Shown one piece after another: positions 10,894-22,120 of a stretch of DNA of 64,000 bases. Below the pieces are notes generated by a model. The model did no database searches. It had not been told where the DNA came from and was given only the letters and a program-made list of their open reading frames with translations. Origin of the DNA: Branchinecta lynchi (taxonomy: Eukaryota > Arthropoda > Branchiopoda > Anostraca > Branchinectidae); NCBI GenBank assembly GCA_023053575.1, contig JAKZAP010000003.1, positions 10,702,561 through 10,766,560 of the forward strand. Direction: 5' to 3'. Numbering within the stretch: the first letter of the stretch is position 1; each line of letters opens with the position of its first letter. A program made the position numbers and the translations under genes.

Positions 10894-11827
10894 GTTCTAT
10901 TCTTTGCTGGCGGGAAATGTACGCCGTTGCCGCGAAGGCGTTTTTTGTCGGCACATTTTTCAGTCCGTCGGCACAAACTGGACGTCCCCCCCCCCCCAAA
11001 AAAAAAGGTAAAAGGCTAGTGACGCCTCTGAGGATACCTATGACTTCGCAGAAGTTGTCCGTCTGTCAGCACGATAACTCTCGAAGGAAATGAAATATTT
11101 TTATGAAAATTGGTGTGATGATTCTTTGGATCAAGGGAAAGGTCGAGTTCGTAGATGGGCCTTATAACTCTATAATTAGCGGAAGGGGAGGGGTTTCGAA
11201 TTCAGGGACGATTTTTTGTTTTGTTTTAAAGCTAATGAGATAGTCGACTAAGGGGTAAGAAGACACACTGAACATGAACATGAAAATCATTTTCTCGCCG
11301 GACAAGTAGTTCGCCCGGAATCCGGCCAAAACCGGAAAGTTTTTTAAACGTAAAAGTTTCATCTGAAGTTGATTAGATGTCTGATTTAGGGGTAAGGATT
11401 TCCTCATCCGATAGGTAGTTCACCCGGAAACCGGTAAAACCGGAAAATTTGTCAAAAATAAAAGTTTAACCTCAAGTTGATGAGAGGTTCGATTTAAGGA
11501 TATACACCATGCTGAATCTGAATATGAAAATAATTTTCTCGCCCGACAAGTAGATCGCCTGGAATCCGGCCGAAACCGGAAATTTGGCAGAAGTATTATA
11601 AGGCAGGAAGTTTCGTCAAAGTCGAGATGATGCAGGCTATAGGGGTAAACATACATGCTGAATCCATATTTGAACTTTGTCTTCTCAGATGATTACCATT
11701 TGCCTCAATCTGTTTCTATATTTTATTAGTAAAGTGCTCAAGGAGTCTGGCGAAGACTGGATCGCTACAAGACCCAATTGTCTGGATCAAAATATTACAT
11801 TTTTGGGATCCCATCGAAACCTTTGAT

Positions 11828-12232
11828 CTGATTTCTTTGACGACGGATCACTGTTAAGGGACATTCACATAAGCATATCTCTACTGTACATGTCCACACC
11901 TTTATACACTTAATATAACTCCATTTCGTTTGAAATCGGAATCGCAAGATCGACGGCCATTTAAAAATATCAACCTTGCTGCGGTCCGTCGATATTTTTC
12001 GTGACTTAACTCGCCGTCGGCTCGGATAGATTAATTAAATGACCGTCTCGTTTTTTTTTGTTTTTTTTATATATTAACCGCGATGTCCAAGTTAAACCCG
12101 AGGTTAAACCTCTATGAACTACACTGTCAGAATTTCGATCAAGAAGTTTGTTTTGGTCAATCCTGTGGAAATATTTTTGGAAACCTATTCGTAAAAGATT
12201 CAAGTTTTTATGGCATTTGAGCTTACTCAAGT
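11828..12232. other. No gene seen
   Basis: Unassigned sequence between family B and family A copies, with a short inverted pair AAAAATATC / GATATTTTT near 11966-11998. Confidence 0.4.
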
Positions 12233-12592
12233 GCCATATAGCGATCGTAATGTCTGTCTGTCTGTCGGTCTGTCCGCATTTTGCTAGTTTGGGCACTTCC
12301 ACATGACCTAGGAGGATAAAACTTGGCAGGCATATCAGAGACCCAACCTGATTAACTTGGAAATAACCACTTCCCCGATCCGATCATCAGTGGGGGAGTT
12401 GCAACATGGGGAATCCGGAAATTAGTAACATTCATAACTTTAAAACGGATAATCGGGCGTACATTAAACTTGACACTTATCAAGAACGAGAGTCTTGGAT
12501 GTTCACTGTCAAATTCGATTCGGATCCGATAACTGGGGGGGGGGGGCTGGAGGGGGAAACCCGAAATCTTTCGAAACACTTCTTCTAGTTTT
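12233..12592 (-). repeat. Family A repeat, inverted
   Basis: On the minus strand it reads GGATCGGG, CAAGTTTTATCCTCC and AGCAAAATGCGGACAG, a GACAGACAGACAG microsatellite (about 12251-12274) and GATCGCTATATGGCACTTG. Poly-G at 12534-12546 corresponds to the poly-C of plus-oriented copies. Confidence 0.8.
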
Positions 12593-12845
12593 TGTCAAAC
12601 CTCTACCCCTTTCTTCACAATTGTCTAGCTCTGCGCCTGTATGAGTAGCTTCTCTGGCCAAACAAATCTACCAGGGTATATGCATTTCTGAAACGCTAGA
12701 TGGCCTCTATGCGATCTTACGCGCAGTTCTGACACCATAAAATAGTAAACATTGCGAGATGTCCTCTAACAAAATGTAACTAGACCTACGTTGCCCGGGC
12801 AACGTGAAGTGTTGCGGCAACCTTTGTCCGGCTTCGCCGACTAAA
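12593..12845. other. No gene; perfect 18-bp palindrome
   Basis: Contains the perfect palindrome ACGTTGCCCGGGCAACGT at 12788-12805. A GTGTTGCGGCAAC word just after it resembles a damaged copy of the terminal hairpin of the next element. Confidence 0.5.
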
Positions 12846-15800
12846 GTGTTGCGAGAGCAACACTTTGGTTTTGTTTCTTCGCTGTCGGTTAAATGCTCAA
12901 ATTGTCAACTTATCGAAGCTTTTAAAACGGTATGTTCTAAAAAGAATAATCACATAATCAAAAGCTGTTCTTTAGCGTTGTAAAAAAAAAAACAAAACAA
13001 TATCGGAAGAAGGCTATCCGTAACGTTTCAGGATTAAAATACCACAGATGACACTATTAATTATTACAAAACTACCTTATTGTTTTACATTACCGTATCG
13101 TTTGTACCCGTTGCGTAAACAGTTAATCCTAGGTTATAGCGAAACTTTCTTACTGTCATATTTACAGAAATCGAATACAATGTGCACCAATTTTCAAAAA
13201 TTTCTAGCCCCTCGTGAACCGATCTTACTTACAAGTCCGTCTCCCGTGATTGACATCAAATTCACCGGAAACAAATAATGGATACACCAGCTATCAAAAG
13301 TTGCAAACCCCTCATCGCTGAAGATGATTATAGCATAAAAGCCGATTATTACTTACAAGTCCCATGCATGTCTTACAATTGGGAACACAATTGTTCTTAC
13401 CATCGAATACACCTGAGACAAATAACAGGTATACCAACTAGCAAAAGCTGCAAACTCCTCGTTGCCGAAGATGATTATGAGCTGACAGTCGACTGTTGCT
13501 TACAAGTCCCTTACATGTCTCACAACTGGTATCGCCTATTTTTGGTTTCAGTGTGTACCTTACTTCTGAAGTTGTCAACCCCTTGAAACTTTCAAACTGG
13601 TTTACCTCATGAAGGATTTTTGTTCAAAAAAATGGATGGCATATATTTTGATCAGCTCTTCAAGGGCTATCGATTGCCCTAACCACAACAAAAGCATATC
13701 GGAAAAAGGGACTAAATTGACTTTGCAGTCAGTTGAACTTTATCCTTTTCAATCGTAGACATCGTGACGGATGAAAACTTGGAATAATATCCTATATAAT
13801 CTAGTTGGTATTATAAAGCTATCCGTAACTTTTTAGGATTAAAATACCATAGATGACACTATTAATTATTACGAAACTACCTTGTTTTACATTACAGTAT
13901 CGTTTGTACCCGTTGCGTTAACAGTAAATCCTAGGTTACAGCGATAGACCAACGATACAAACTTTCTTACCGTCAGATTTATATAATCGAATACGATGTG
14001 CAACAATTTGCACAAATTTCTAGCCCCTCGTGCACCGATTCTACTGACAAGTCCCTTTCCCGTGATAGACATCAAGTTCACCGGATAAAAATAATGGGTA
14101 CACCGACTAGCAAAAGTTGCAAACCCCTCATCGCTGAAGATTTGTGTAGCATAACAGCCGATTATTACTTACAAGTCCCTTGCATGTTTTACATTTGGGA
14201 ACCAAATTGTTCATCAAATGACAGGTACGCCAACTAGCGAGAGCTGCAAACCCCTCATTGCCGAAGATGATTATGAGCTAACAGTCGCCTGTCGTGTACA
14301 AGTCCCCTAAATGTCTCACAACTGGTATCGCCTATTTTTGGTTTCAGTGTGTACCTTACTACTGAAGTTGTCAACCCCTTGAAACTTTCAAACTGGTGTA
14401 TCTCATAAAGGAATTTTTTACCAAAAAATGGATGTCATATACTTTGATCAGCTCATCAGCGGCTATCGATTGCCGTCGAAGTTGAACTTTATCCTTTTCA
14501 ATCGTAGATATCGTGACGGATGAAAACTTGGAACAATATCTTATATAATCTAGTTGATATTATAAAGCTATCCGTAACTTTTCAGGATTAAAATACCATA
14601 GATGACACTATTAATTATTACAAAATTACCTTATTGTTTTACAATACCGTATCGTTTGTACCCGTTGCGTAAACAGTTAATCCTAGGTTATAGCGATAGA
14701 CCATCGATACAAACTTTCTTACTGTCATATTTACAGAAATCGAATACAATGTGCACCAATTTTCAAAAATTTCTAGCCCCTCGTGAACCGATTCTTACTT
14801 ACAAGTCCGTCTCCCGTGATTGACATCAAATTCACCGGAAACAAATAATGGATATACCAGCTATCAAAAGTTGCAAGCCCCTCATCGCTGACGATGATTA
14901 TAGCATAAGCTTTTTAAATGGGATGTTCTAAAAAAATTAATCATATGATCAAAAGGTATTCTTCAGCGTTGTAAAAACAACAACAAAATAATATAGGAAG
15001 AAGGGACTAAATTAACTTTGCAGTAAGTTGTACTTTATCCTTTTCAATCGTAGACATCGTGACGGATGAAAACTTGGAACAATATCTTATATAATCTAGT
15101 TGATAATAGAAAGCTATCCGTAACTTTTCAGGATTAAAATACCATAGATGACACTATTAACTATGATGAAACTACCTCATTGCTTTACATTTTCGTTTGT
15201 ATCCGTTGTGTAAACAGTTAATCCTCGGTTACATTGATAGACCATCGACACAAACTTTCTTACCGTCAGATTTATAGAAATAGAATACAATGTGCACCCA
15301 TTTGCAAAAATTCCTAGCCCCTCGTGAACCGATTCCTACTTACAAGTCCCTCTCCCGTGATATACATTAAGTTAACCGGAAACAAATAATGGGTACACCA
15401 GCTAGCAAAAGCTGCAAACCCATCATCGCAGAAGATGATTGTAGCATAACAGCCGATTAGTACTTACAAGTCCCTTGCATATCTTACCATTGGGAACCAA
15501 ATTGTTCTTACCATCGAATACACCGAAAACAAATAACAGGTATACCAACTAGCAAAAGCTGCAAACCCCTCATTACCGAAGATGATTATGGGCTAACAGT
15601 CGACAACTGTTGCTTAAAAGTCCCCTATATGTATCATAACTGGTATCGCCTATTTTTTGTTTCAATGTACCTTACTATGAAGTTGTCAACCCCTTTGAAA
15701 TTTTCAAACTGGTGTATCTCATGAAGGAATTTTTGTACCAAAAAATGGATGACATATACTTTGATCAGCTCATCAATGGCTATCGATTGCCGTCGAAAAA

Positions 15801-16567
15801 AAAAATGCTACCTGTCTTAGTTCAAAAGTTGACTTTTTTGCCGTAGGCCAACTTTCTAACGTCACGACTTAGAAAGGAGCAAAGGATAAGCTCTAGTTTC
15901 TTTAGCAATGAGAGAACTTTTAAAGTTTAAGAGGCACATCTGATACCGTTACTCTACCACAAACCAAAGTGCAAAAAAAAAAATTATAAACTCAGCTGAA
16001 ATCGTCGCAGACATGGACAGAAACAATAGATGGCAGCACTTTCGGACCCGTGGGAAAAAGCCACTTTTTTGACTCTGTAGATTTTTCTATTTATCACTCA
16101 AAGAAGATATGTTGGCTGTGGGGCCGGGTAACTGCCGCATATATTTAACACTTATAGATTTTAGTCCATCTTCAATTTGAAACTGGTGCCTGCCTGCTTG
16201 CGTGCTAGAACGGAGCTTTCCACTCGAAAGCGGAAACATCTTTTGATGAAACGAAAGGTTCGCTACACAACTTCAGATAGTCCTCTCTGACATAGGCTAT
16301 ACAACTCCACTTCACTTCGCAAACCGTAGGCTCTGGCTCGAGGACAAGCAAAAACCATCCTTATTGGCCCCAGGCAAGAGTTCTACGGAGCTTTCCAAAA
16401 TGTAATGTCATATTCATCAATCCGGCCTAAGGTCCACACTTTCCGTAAAAACCACACAGGTTAGACCCTTCTCAGGTACTAGGAATAAAATTAAATCGGA
16501 GTCATAGGAAAAAAAAAAAAAAAAAAAAAAAAACGAGGACAAAACCAAAGTGTTGCTCTCGCAACAC
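12846..16567. mobile_element. 3.7 kb element with perfect 29-bp inverted termini
   Basis: Positions 12846-12874 and 16539-16567 are exact reverse complements over 29 bp. Each terminus begins with an 18-bp self-complementary stretch, GTGTTGCGAGAGCAACAC, so each end can form its own hairpin. Between them lie a tandem array (12.9-15.8 kb), ~700 bp of unique sequence and a run of about 25 A near 16509-16533. No transposase frame is visible. I found no convincing target-site duplication. The class is unknown; it could be a non-autonomous DNA element or a terminal-hairpin element. Confidence 0.65.
13012..15800 (+). repeat. Tandem array of ~0.55-0.8 kb units, with sub-repeats
   Basis: Units begin with GCTATCCGTAAC at 13012, 13818, 14567 and 15113, giving spacings of 806, 749 and 546 bp. 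Each unit contains GATGACACTATTAA, GTTTGTACCCGTTGCGT and sub-repeats around 'CTTACAAGTCC', which occur about three times per full unit. A frame at 13278-13586 shows repeated SCKPLIAEDD- and SCKLLVAEDD-like peptides because of these sub-repeats. Equivalent frames in the other units are broken, so coding is doubtful. Confidence 0.8.
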
Positions 16568-16576
16568 AATTAGCGT

Positions 16577-16735
16577 ACTATTCCTCCACCTGAAATCTCG
16601 TGAAATGCTAGAGCCGATTGATCGACATGTTTATATAACTTGGGGGGGGGGGCTGGAGGGGTACTATTCCTCCACCTAAAATCTCGTGAAATGCTAGAGC
16701 TGATTGATCGACATGTTTATTTGGCGTAGATGATC
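16577..16735. repeat. Tandem duplication, 85-bp period
   Basis: The segment beginning TACTATTCCTCCACCT at 16577 recurs at 16662 with two or three changes, through GATCGACATGTTTAT. A run of ~12 G lies in the spacer. It abuts the right terminus of the 29-bp TIR element. Confidence 0.8.
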
Positions 16736-17550
16736 GCGTGTAGGTTGTCTTGTGAATAGTATTGCTTCATTCCCGGGTCCGGAACGTGTCATACCTAAAT
16801 TGCGTCTTAGAAACATTTTCTTGCGTAAATCTGATCTATCCTCGGTCACATGTGGGAGCAGTGGAAGAAGATTCTTCAGCAAGTATAGCAGTGAATCGAA
16901 GTTACTGTATATATATTGTGAGACTTTGATCTATCTTGGTCATATAAGCAGATAGTCGACCAGATTTCTATGTTCTAATAACTTCATTTCGTACTGCCTG
17001 GAATTCGAGTTGAGTATATTATTCTGTACATAACCATTTAGTGCACATATTGCCGATTCTGATAAAGTGGGAAAACAACTCTTTTAGTGGATTATTCATA
17101 AGCGGTTCTGGACTTCGTAAAAAGTTAAACTTTTTTTTTATTTGAACTTGTAGTTACGTTAGGCAAGTACCGTACAGTAAAAAAATAGGCCTACTGTTTT
17201 GGCCAAAAGTGACAAATTTTCATCTACCCGATGATCTCGTGATCATTTGTGACTCGAGGTTTTCCTTAAAAATTCTTTTTTAGCCTTCTTATAGCTGCTT
17301 TAAAATGTGCATGCTTATCATCGGATGCACACGTACTTAGAGGACCTGTCGAACATATAATGCCGATGAAACTCACTTCCATAACTGCGTTTATTATTTC
17401 ATATAATAACATTTCTGACAAACATTTCTGAACCGCTAGCAACACCCCCCCCCCCCCCCTAATCTTTACGCTTGCCAAGATTCACTAGTTTTCATTCGCG
17501 TTATGATCTCCTGACGAGTGTTCCAGTATTATGTTGTTAAAAGGCGTTGC
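16736..17550. other. No gene seen
   Basis: AT-rich sequence without recognisable exons; poly-C near 17444-17459. No repeats shared with the rest of the window were noted. Confidence 0.4.
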
Positions 17551-17780
17551 ATCATAAGCATTCTAGTACTTGCAACGTCTAGACCGTGTTGCAAGATTGG
17601 GCGCAATTGCGCCTTGCGCCATTTGGGTGAATTTGGAATTCCTTGGCGCATTTTTTTTTCCAGAAATGCGCCTGCGCACTTTTAGGCGTAATTCTAAAGT
17701 TCAACCGGTGCATTTGGGCGCTTTTCCGTTTCCCCTTACAAGACCGTGAAAACGCAATTTCCCACTTTCTTTCTTGTTTT
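17551..17780. repeat. Shared 35-bp word and GCGC-rich stretch
   Basis: 17551-17585 is identical to 4264-4298. The following ~170 bp is enriched in short inverted GCGC words (GGGCGCAATTGCGCC, TTGGCGCATTT, AATGCGCCTGCGCAC), a locally palindromic patch of unknown origin. Confidence 0.5.
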
Positions 17781-19165
17781 TATGGCACTTGACTTCCGGC
17801 CAAGTGCCATATATCGATCACATTTCCGTCGGTCTGTCGGTCGGTCGGTCGTTCAGTCTGGTGTTTGCTAGTTAGGGTACTTCCAGATATGCTAGGACGA
17901 TGAAACTTGGCAGGCATATGAGGGACCCGACCAAACTAACTTGGAAATAGTCACTTGCCTGATCCGACCATCGTGCGGGGAGGGTGAAAATAGGGACATC
18001 CATAACTTTCGAACGGGTGATCGGATCGTAATGAAACTTGATATCTGGAAAGATCTCGTGTCTCAGACGTCTCATTTCAAGTCAGGACCGGATCCCATGA
18101 ATCTGGGGGGGGGGAGTCGGAGGGGGGAACCGGAAATCGTGTGAACCTCTCAGAGTGGAGCGATCGGGATAAAACTTGATGATAAGAACAAAAATTAGCT
18201 CTAGACTGACAGAACTGGACCGGATTCGGACACTGTGGAGGAGTTGGAGGGGCGTTCCGGAATTCCGGCAATCCGTGGTTAATGTACTTCCAGGTGGGCT
18301 AGGACGATAAAAACTTGGCAGGCATATCAGGGACCCGACCAAACTAGCTTGGAAATAGTCACTTGCCCGATCCGACCATCGTGGGGGGAGAGGGAGGTGG
18401 CGGAATCCGGAAAATAGGGATATGCATAATTTTTTAATTAATATTTATATGCATAACTTTCGAACGGGTGATCGGATCTTAATGAAACTTGATTTCTGGA
18501 AAGATCTCGTGTCTCAAATGTCTCATTTCCAGTCCGGACCGGAACGAATCGGGGGGGAGTCGGAGAGGAGAACCGGAAATCGTGTGAAACTCTCAGAGTG
18601 GAGCGATCGGGATGAAACTTGGTGCGAAGAACAAGCACACGCTCTAGATACATCACCGACAGGACTGGCCCGGATTCGAACACTGTGGGGGGAGGTGGAG
18701 GGGGGTTCCGGAATTCAGGCGATCCTTAGTTAATGTACTTCCAGGTGGGCTAGGACGATAAAACTTGGCAGGCATCTCAGGGACCCGACCAGATTAACTT
18801 GGAAACAGTCGCTTGCCCGATCCGACTATCGTGGGGGAAGGGGGAGACAACAGAATCCGGAAATTAGTAGTATGCACAACTTTGGAATGGGTCATCGGAC
18901 CTTAACGAACTTTGATATCTTGAAAGACCTCATGTCTCACCATGTCCCATTTCAAGTCCGGACCAGATCCGATAAACCGGAGGGGGGGGGGGGTCGGAGG
19001 GGAGAGCCGGACATCTTGTGACACGCACAGAGTGGAGCGATCAGGATGAAACATGGTGGGAAGTAGCCTACAGGCACAAGTCCTAGGTGCATCAGTGACA
19101 GTATCGGACCGGATTCGGGTACCGAGGGGGGGGGGAGGAGCTGTAGAGGGTGTCCAAAGTTCCGG
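17781..19165 (-). repeat. Family A repeat, long inverted copy
   Basis: About 1.4 kb in minus orientation. The left end is the terminal hairpin (TGGCACTTGAC, CGGCCAAGTGCCA) followed by a GTCGGTCGGTCGGTC microsatellite. Three successive unit repeats follow, recognisable by GGACGAT(G)AAA(A)ACTTGGC at about 17893, 18304 and 18753 and by GAACGGGTGATCGGATC. Unit spacing is about 410-450 bp. G-rich tracts mark the C-rich spacers of the other strand. Confidence 0.85.
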
Positions 19166-19811
19166 TGATCGTGATTTTTAGCACCCTTAAAGTAGGCAGC
19201 TCAAACGAAAAGTAAAAAAAAAAAAAAAACTTTTTGACCATCACATCGATCTTCTGATCCAGCCTAGCAAGTTTGGCACATCTTAAAGGAACAAGACCAA
19301 AGGTTTCGATGGGATCCCAAAAATTCAATATCTGATCCAGACAACTGGGTCTTGTCTTAGCCAGATCCAGTCTTCGCCAGACTCCTTGAACATTTTTACA
19401 AATAAAATTCAGAAACAGATTAAGGCCAAATAGCTAATCACCTGAGAAAACCAAGTTCAGATTTGGATTCAGCATGTGCGTTTACCCCTGTAAGTCATAT
19501 CTGTTTTGACGAAAACTTCCTGCCACTTCTGCCAATTTCCCGGTTCCGGCCGAACTCCAGAACTACTTGTCCGGCGAAAAAAGAAAGCTCAATGACGAAA
19601 TCAGGGTATCTTCTTTCCCCAGTAATGAACATCTAATCAACTTCAAATAGAAATTTAGCTTATAACAAATTTTCCGATTCCAGCCGGATTCCGGTCGAAC
19701 TATATGTCCGGGTAAAATACGATTGTCATACAGGGACTCAGCATCAATTCTTATCCCTAAATCGCTTCTCTAATCAACTAGAAATAAAACTTTGACTTCC
19801 AACAGTTTTCC

Positions 19812-20440
19812 GGTTTGGGCCGGATTCCGGGCGAAATACTTGTCCGTCGAGAAAATAGTTTTCACCATCGTCTTCAGCATGTCTTCTGCTGAAGACATTC
19901 TGAATGATCGAACATCTAATCAATTTCAAATAAAACTTTTACTTTCAACAAACTTTCCGGTTTGGGCCGGATTCCGGGCGAAATACTTGTCCGTCGAGAA
20001 AATAGTTTTCACCATCGTCTTCAGCATGTCTTCTGCTGAAGACATTCTGAATGATCGAACATCTAATCAATTTCAAATAAAACTTTTACTTTCAACAAAC
20101 TTTCCGGTTTGGGCCGGATTCCGGGCGAAATACTTGTCCGTCGAGAAAATAGTTTTCACCATCGTCTTCAGCATGTCTTCCTACCCCTAAATCGAACATC
20201 TAATCAATTTTAAATAAAACTTTTACTTTCAACAAACTTTCCGGTTTGGGCCGGATTCCGGGCGAAATACTTGTCCGTCGAGAAAATAGTTTTCACCATC
20301 GTCTTCAGCATGTCTTCCTACCCCTAAATCGAACATCTAATCAACTTCAAATAAAACTTTTACTTTCAACAAACTTTCCGGTTTTGGCCGGATTCCGGGC
20401 GAACTACTTGTCCGATGACAAAATGGTTTTCACCATCGTG
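19812..20440 (+). repeat. Homogeneous tandem core units of family B
   Basis: GGTTTGGGCCGGATTCCGGG starts units at 19812, 19959, 20106 and 20243, with a near-identical fifth at 20380; spacings are 147, 147, 137 and 137 bp. The 147-bp units carry an extra hairpin (TCTTCAGCATGTCTTCTGC then TGAAGA). They stay open in one frame across 49-codon repeats (19792-20190). This is an accident of period divisible by three, since the 137-bp units shift frame. Confidence 0.9.
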
Positions 20441-20643
20441 TTCAGCATGTCTTCTTACCTCATAATCGACTATCACATTAGCTATTTCAAAATATTTTGT
20501 TTGTCCCTTAATTTGAATCCCCTCCCCCACCCCTAAATGTAGAGCTACAAAGCCCATCTACGAACTTGACTGGTCCGACGACCCAACGAACCCTCACACC
20601 AAGTTTCATCAAAATATCTCATTCCCTTCGAGAGTTATCGTGC

Positions 20644-20709
20644 TTACAGACGGACGGACAGACGGACGGACGGACGGACGGACGGACGGACGGACGGACA
20701 GACGGACAA
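20644..20709. repeat. ACGG tetranucleotide microsatellite
   Basis: About 16 units of GACG/GACA inside the family B element, the expanded form of the short GTCCGTCTGTC tract in other copies. Confidence 0.95.
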
Positions 20710-20765
20710 CTTTTGCGATGTCATAGGTATCCCTCCACTTACGTTTTGGGATCCCAAAAAGGAAA

Positions 20766-20987
20766 AATTAGTTTTGACCATCACTTCCATCAAACCCAGC
20801 CTTGCAAGTGCCATATGAGCTTTCAGCTCCTGTTAAGAATAGTGTCCAGAAGACTAACAAGGTAATGTGAAGTAGATGTCTTTTTAATGTTCCCTAACTG
20901 TTGTGAGTCTAAAATCAAGAATCTCTGCCCTTCAATCAGTCAGCTAAAAAAAAATCACTATATTCTTAAAAAAAAATGGCGTCAGGG
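20766..20987. other. No gene seen; solo family A-type tip
   Basis: Contains CTTGCAAGTGCCATATGAGC and TTTCAGCTCCTGTT (about 20800-20835), the inverse of the AAGAGCTG...GGCACTTG tip seen elsewhere. Nothing else recognised. Confidence 0.4.
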
Positions 20988-21200
20988 TTGAATACTCCTT
21001 GAGCCCAAGCTGACTATGAAAAATATATTCAAATAGTGTATAAAACGGATCAGCTACGATGCTTTGGTAGCGAATATTTCGGCCCTTCTTGGCAAGGGTC
21101 CTCGTCAGGCTTCGGAGACCCCTTGCCAGTGAGGGCCGAAATATCGTTGCCAAAGCATCGTAGCTGACCTATCCGTTTTATGCACTATTTCAACATACGT
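20988..21200. mobile_element. Family G palindromic element
   Basis: Head TTGAGCCCAAGCTGAC at about 21000, then inverted arms: AAAACGGATCAGCTACGATG with GCTTTGGTAGCGAATATTTC on the left, and GAAATATCGTTGCC with AAAGCATCGTAGCTGACCTA and TCCGTTTTATGCAC on the right. The centre on the minus strand reads CTGACGA, GGACCCTTGCCAAGAAGGGC, CGAAA, but has an extra U before the predicted cleavage site. No clean TSD was found. Confidence 0.7.
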
Positions 21201-22120
21201 CCGGGTTATTCGTCGTGCACCGGTAAAATCAATTGTTTCCCTTCTTTTGGATTGATGTGATACAACCGAGCTTCCACAAGATCGAATAACTTCCGGGTTC
21301 ACTAATGACATTACAAGTATTTGCAAGGGTTGTATATATTATATATATGTATATTTTTTATTTATATATATTTATATATTGTGTGGCCTACTGTTTGTAA
21401 TATGTTCTTACGTTACTCTACTGTGCATATTATACAGTTAATATACTTTGTGTCCATGAGCCTTTTCTCGAGATTTGCAGATTGGTCGTTTTGACCGAAT
21501 TTTGATAGTAAACAACGACAGTCGGGCACACTCAATTGTCGGGTCCACCTCTACCCCAATTTTGGGAGTTGGTAGCCCCTTAGGAATGAAATAATTAGCC
21601 AGCAAGAAAATTCAGATTCGCACATGGATTCAGCTTGTATTCTTGCTCCTATAAGGATGCTCCTGTCGACTTCAGAATAAGCTTCACTCCTACCAAATTT
21701 TCGGTTTTGACTTGTCCGGTGGAAACCTTTTTGTCAGTAAATCCTTCAGGCTTGTCGGCAAAATCTGGGCTTGCCCCCCCCCCCCCATGAAAATGAACTA
21801 GTTTCGCCACTGACGACAACAGATCCTAACAGTTGAGTTGAAAGGGATCTGATTCTAGGATTCAGGATGTAATCTTACCTCCAAATCGACACTCTAATCG
21901 ACATCCTTGAAGGGTGGAAGACAATCATAACATTCGTTAGCAGTTTGGTATGCATCACTATTCTCCGCTCGTTAAAGATTCCTTTTAGACAAGACCCTTT
22001 TATTAAGCCCCAATGGCTACCACTTGGGAAATCTAATTTCCATTCTATCTCAAGCACTGTATATTCAGAAATGTTCCCCGGGCGTTTCTGCAGGGGAATG
22101 GAGTGACAACTTCTTAGCTA
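21201..22120. other. No gene seen; AT-rich tract and family B scraps
   Basis: A TA-rich low-complexity stretch (about 21330-21380). A diverged family B piece lies at about 21590-21740, followed by poly-C (about 21775-21787). GTTTCGCCACTG near 21803 is the inverse of a CAGTGGCGAAAC-type hAT end, but no partner was found. Confidence 0.4.

Larger units (their letters stand above)
8565..11030. mobile_element. hAT-like element of 2.47 kb with TSD, inserted into family B
   Basis: The termini are CAGGGGCGTCACTA and, inverted, CAGAGGCGTCACTA. The flanks are GGGATACC (8557-8564) and AGGATACC (11031-11038), a 7-8 bp target duplication. A C run follows the left end and a C/A run precedes the right end. 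Near the left end is a tandem pair (about 8700-8775 and 8811-8880, shared word GCATGCTTTTGTCA). The interior carries family A pieces, a family G piece and another tandem pair. No transposase frame is visible, so it is non-autonomous. Confidence 0.75.
8531..11827 (+). mobile_element. Family B element interrupted by a 2.47 kb insertion
   Basis: The left tip is 8531-8564 (TTTTGGGATCCCAAAACG, then AGTGGAGGGATACC) and the rest is 11031-11827. The second part restarts with GGATACCTATGAC, followed by the GTCCGTCTGTC block, GCACGATAACTCTCG, tandem cores and the terminal TTTTTGGGATCCCATCG near 11810. Other copies (for example 40797 and 29446) read continuously through GGAGGGATACCTATGACATC. This proves that 8565-11030 was inserted later. 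Confidence 0.85.
19290..20765 (-). mobile_element. Family B element, longest and best preserved copy
   Basis: Minus orientation: the left end is ACAAGACCAAAGGTTTCGAT then GGGATCCC at about 19290; the right end is ACGTTTTGGGATCCCAAAAA at about 20742-20761. From right to left it has the 5' tip, the ACGG microsatellite, the ATAACTCTCGAAGGGAATGA and AAACTTGGTG blocks, five near-identical cores (20380 back to 19812), two or three older cores, and the distal block. This arrangement (flank, tandem core, tetranucleotide microsatellite, flank) is that described for pearl/HINE Helitron-related elements. The assignment is inference. Confidence 0.85.

Noticed and set aside
13278..13586. ORF with duplicated peptide as a protein gene
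   Set aside because: Peptide repetition is explained by DNA sub-repeats inside a transposon-like array; equivalent frames in other units are broken and no domain is known.
21803..21814. hAT end (inverse CAGTGGCGAAAC)
   Set aside because: Only one end visible; no TSD.
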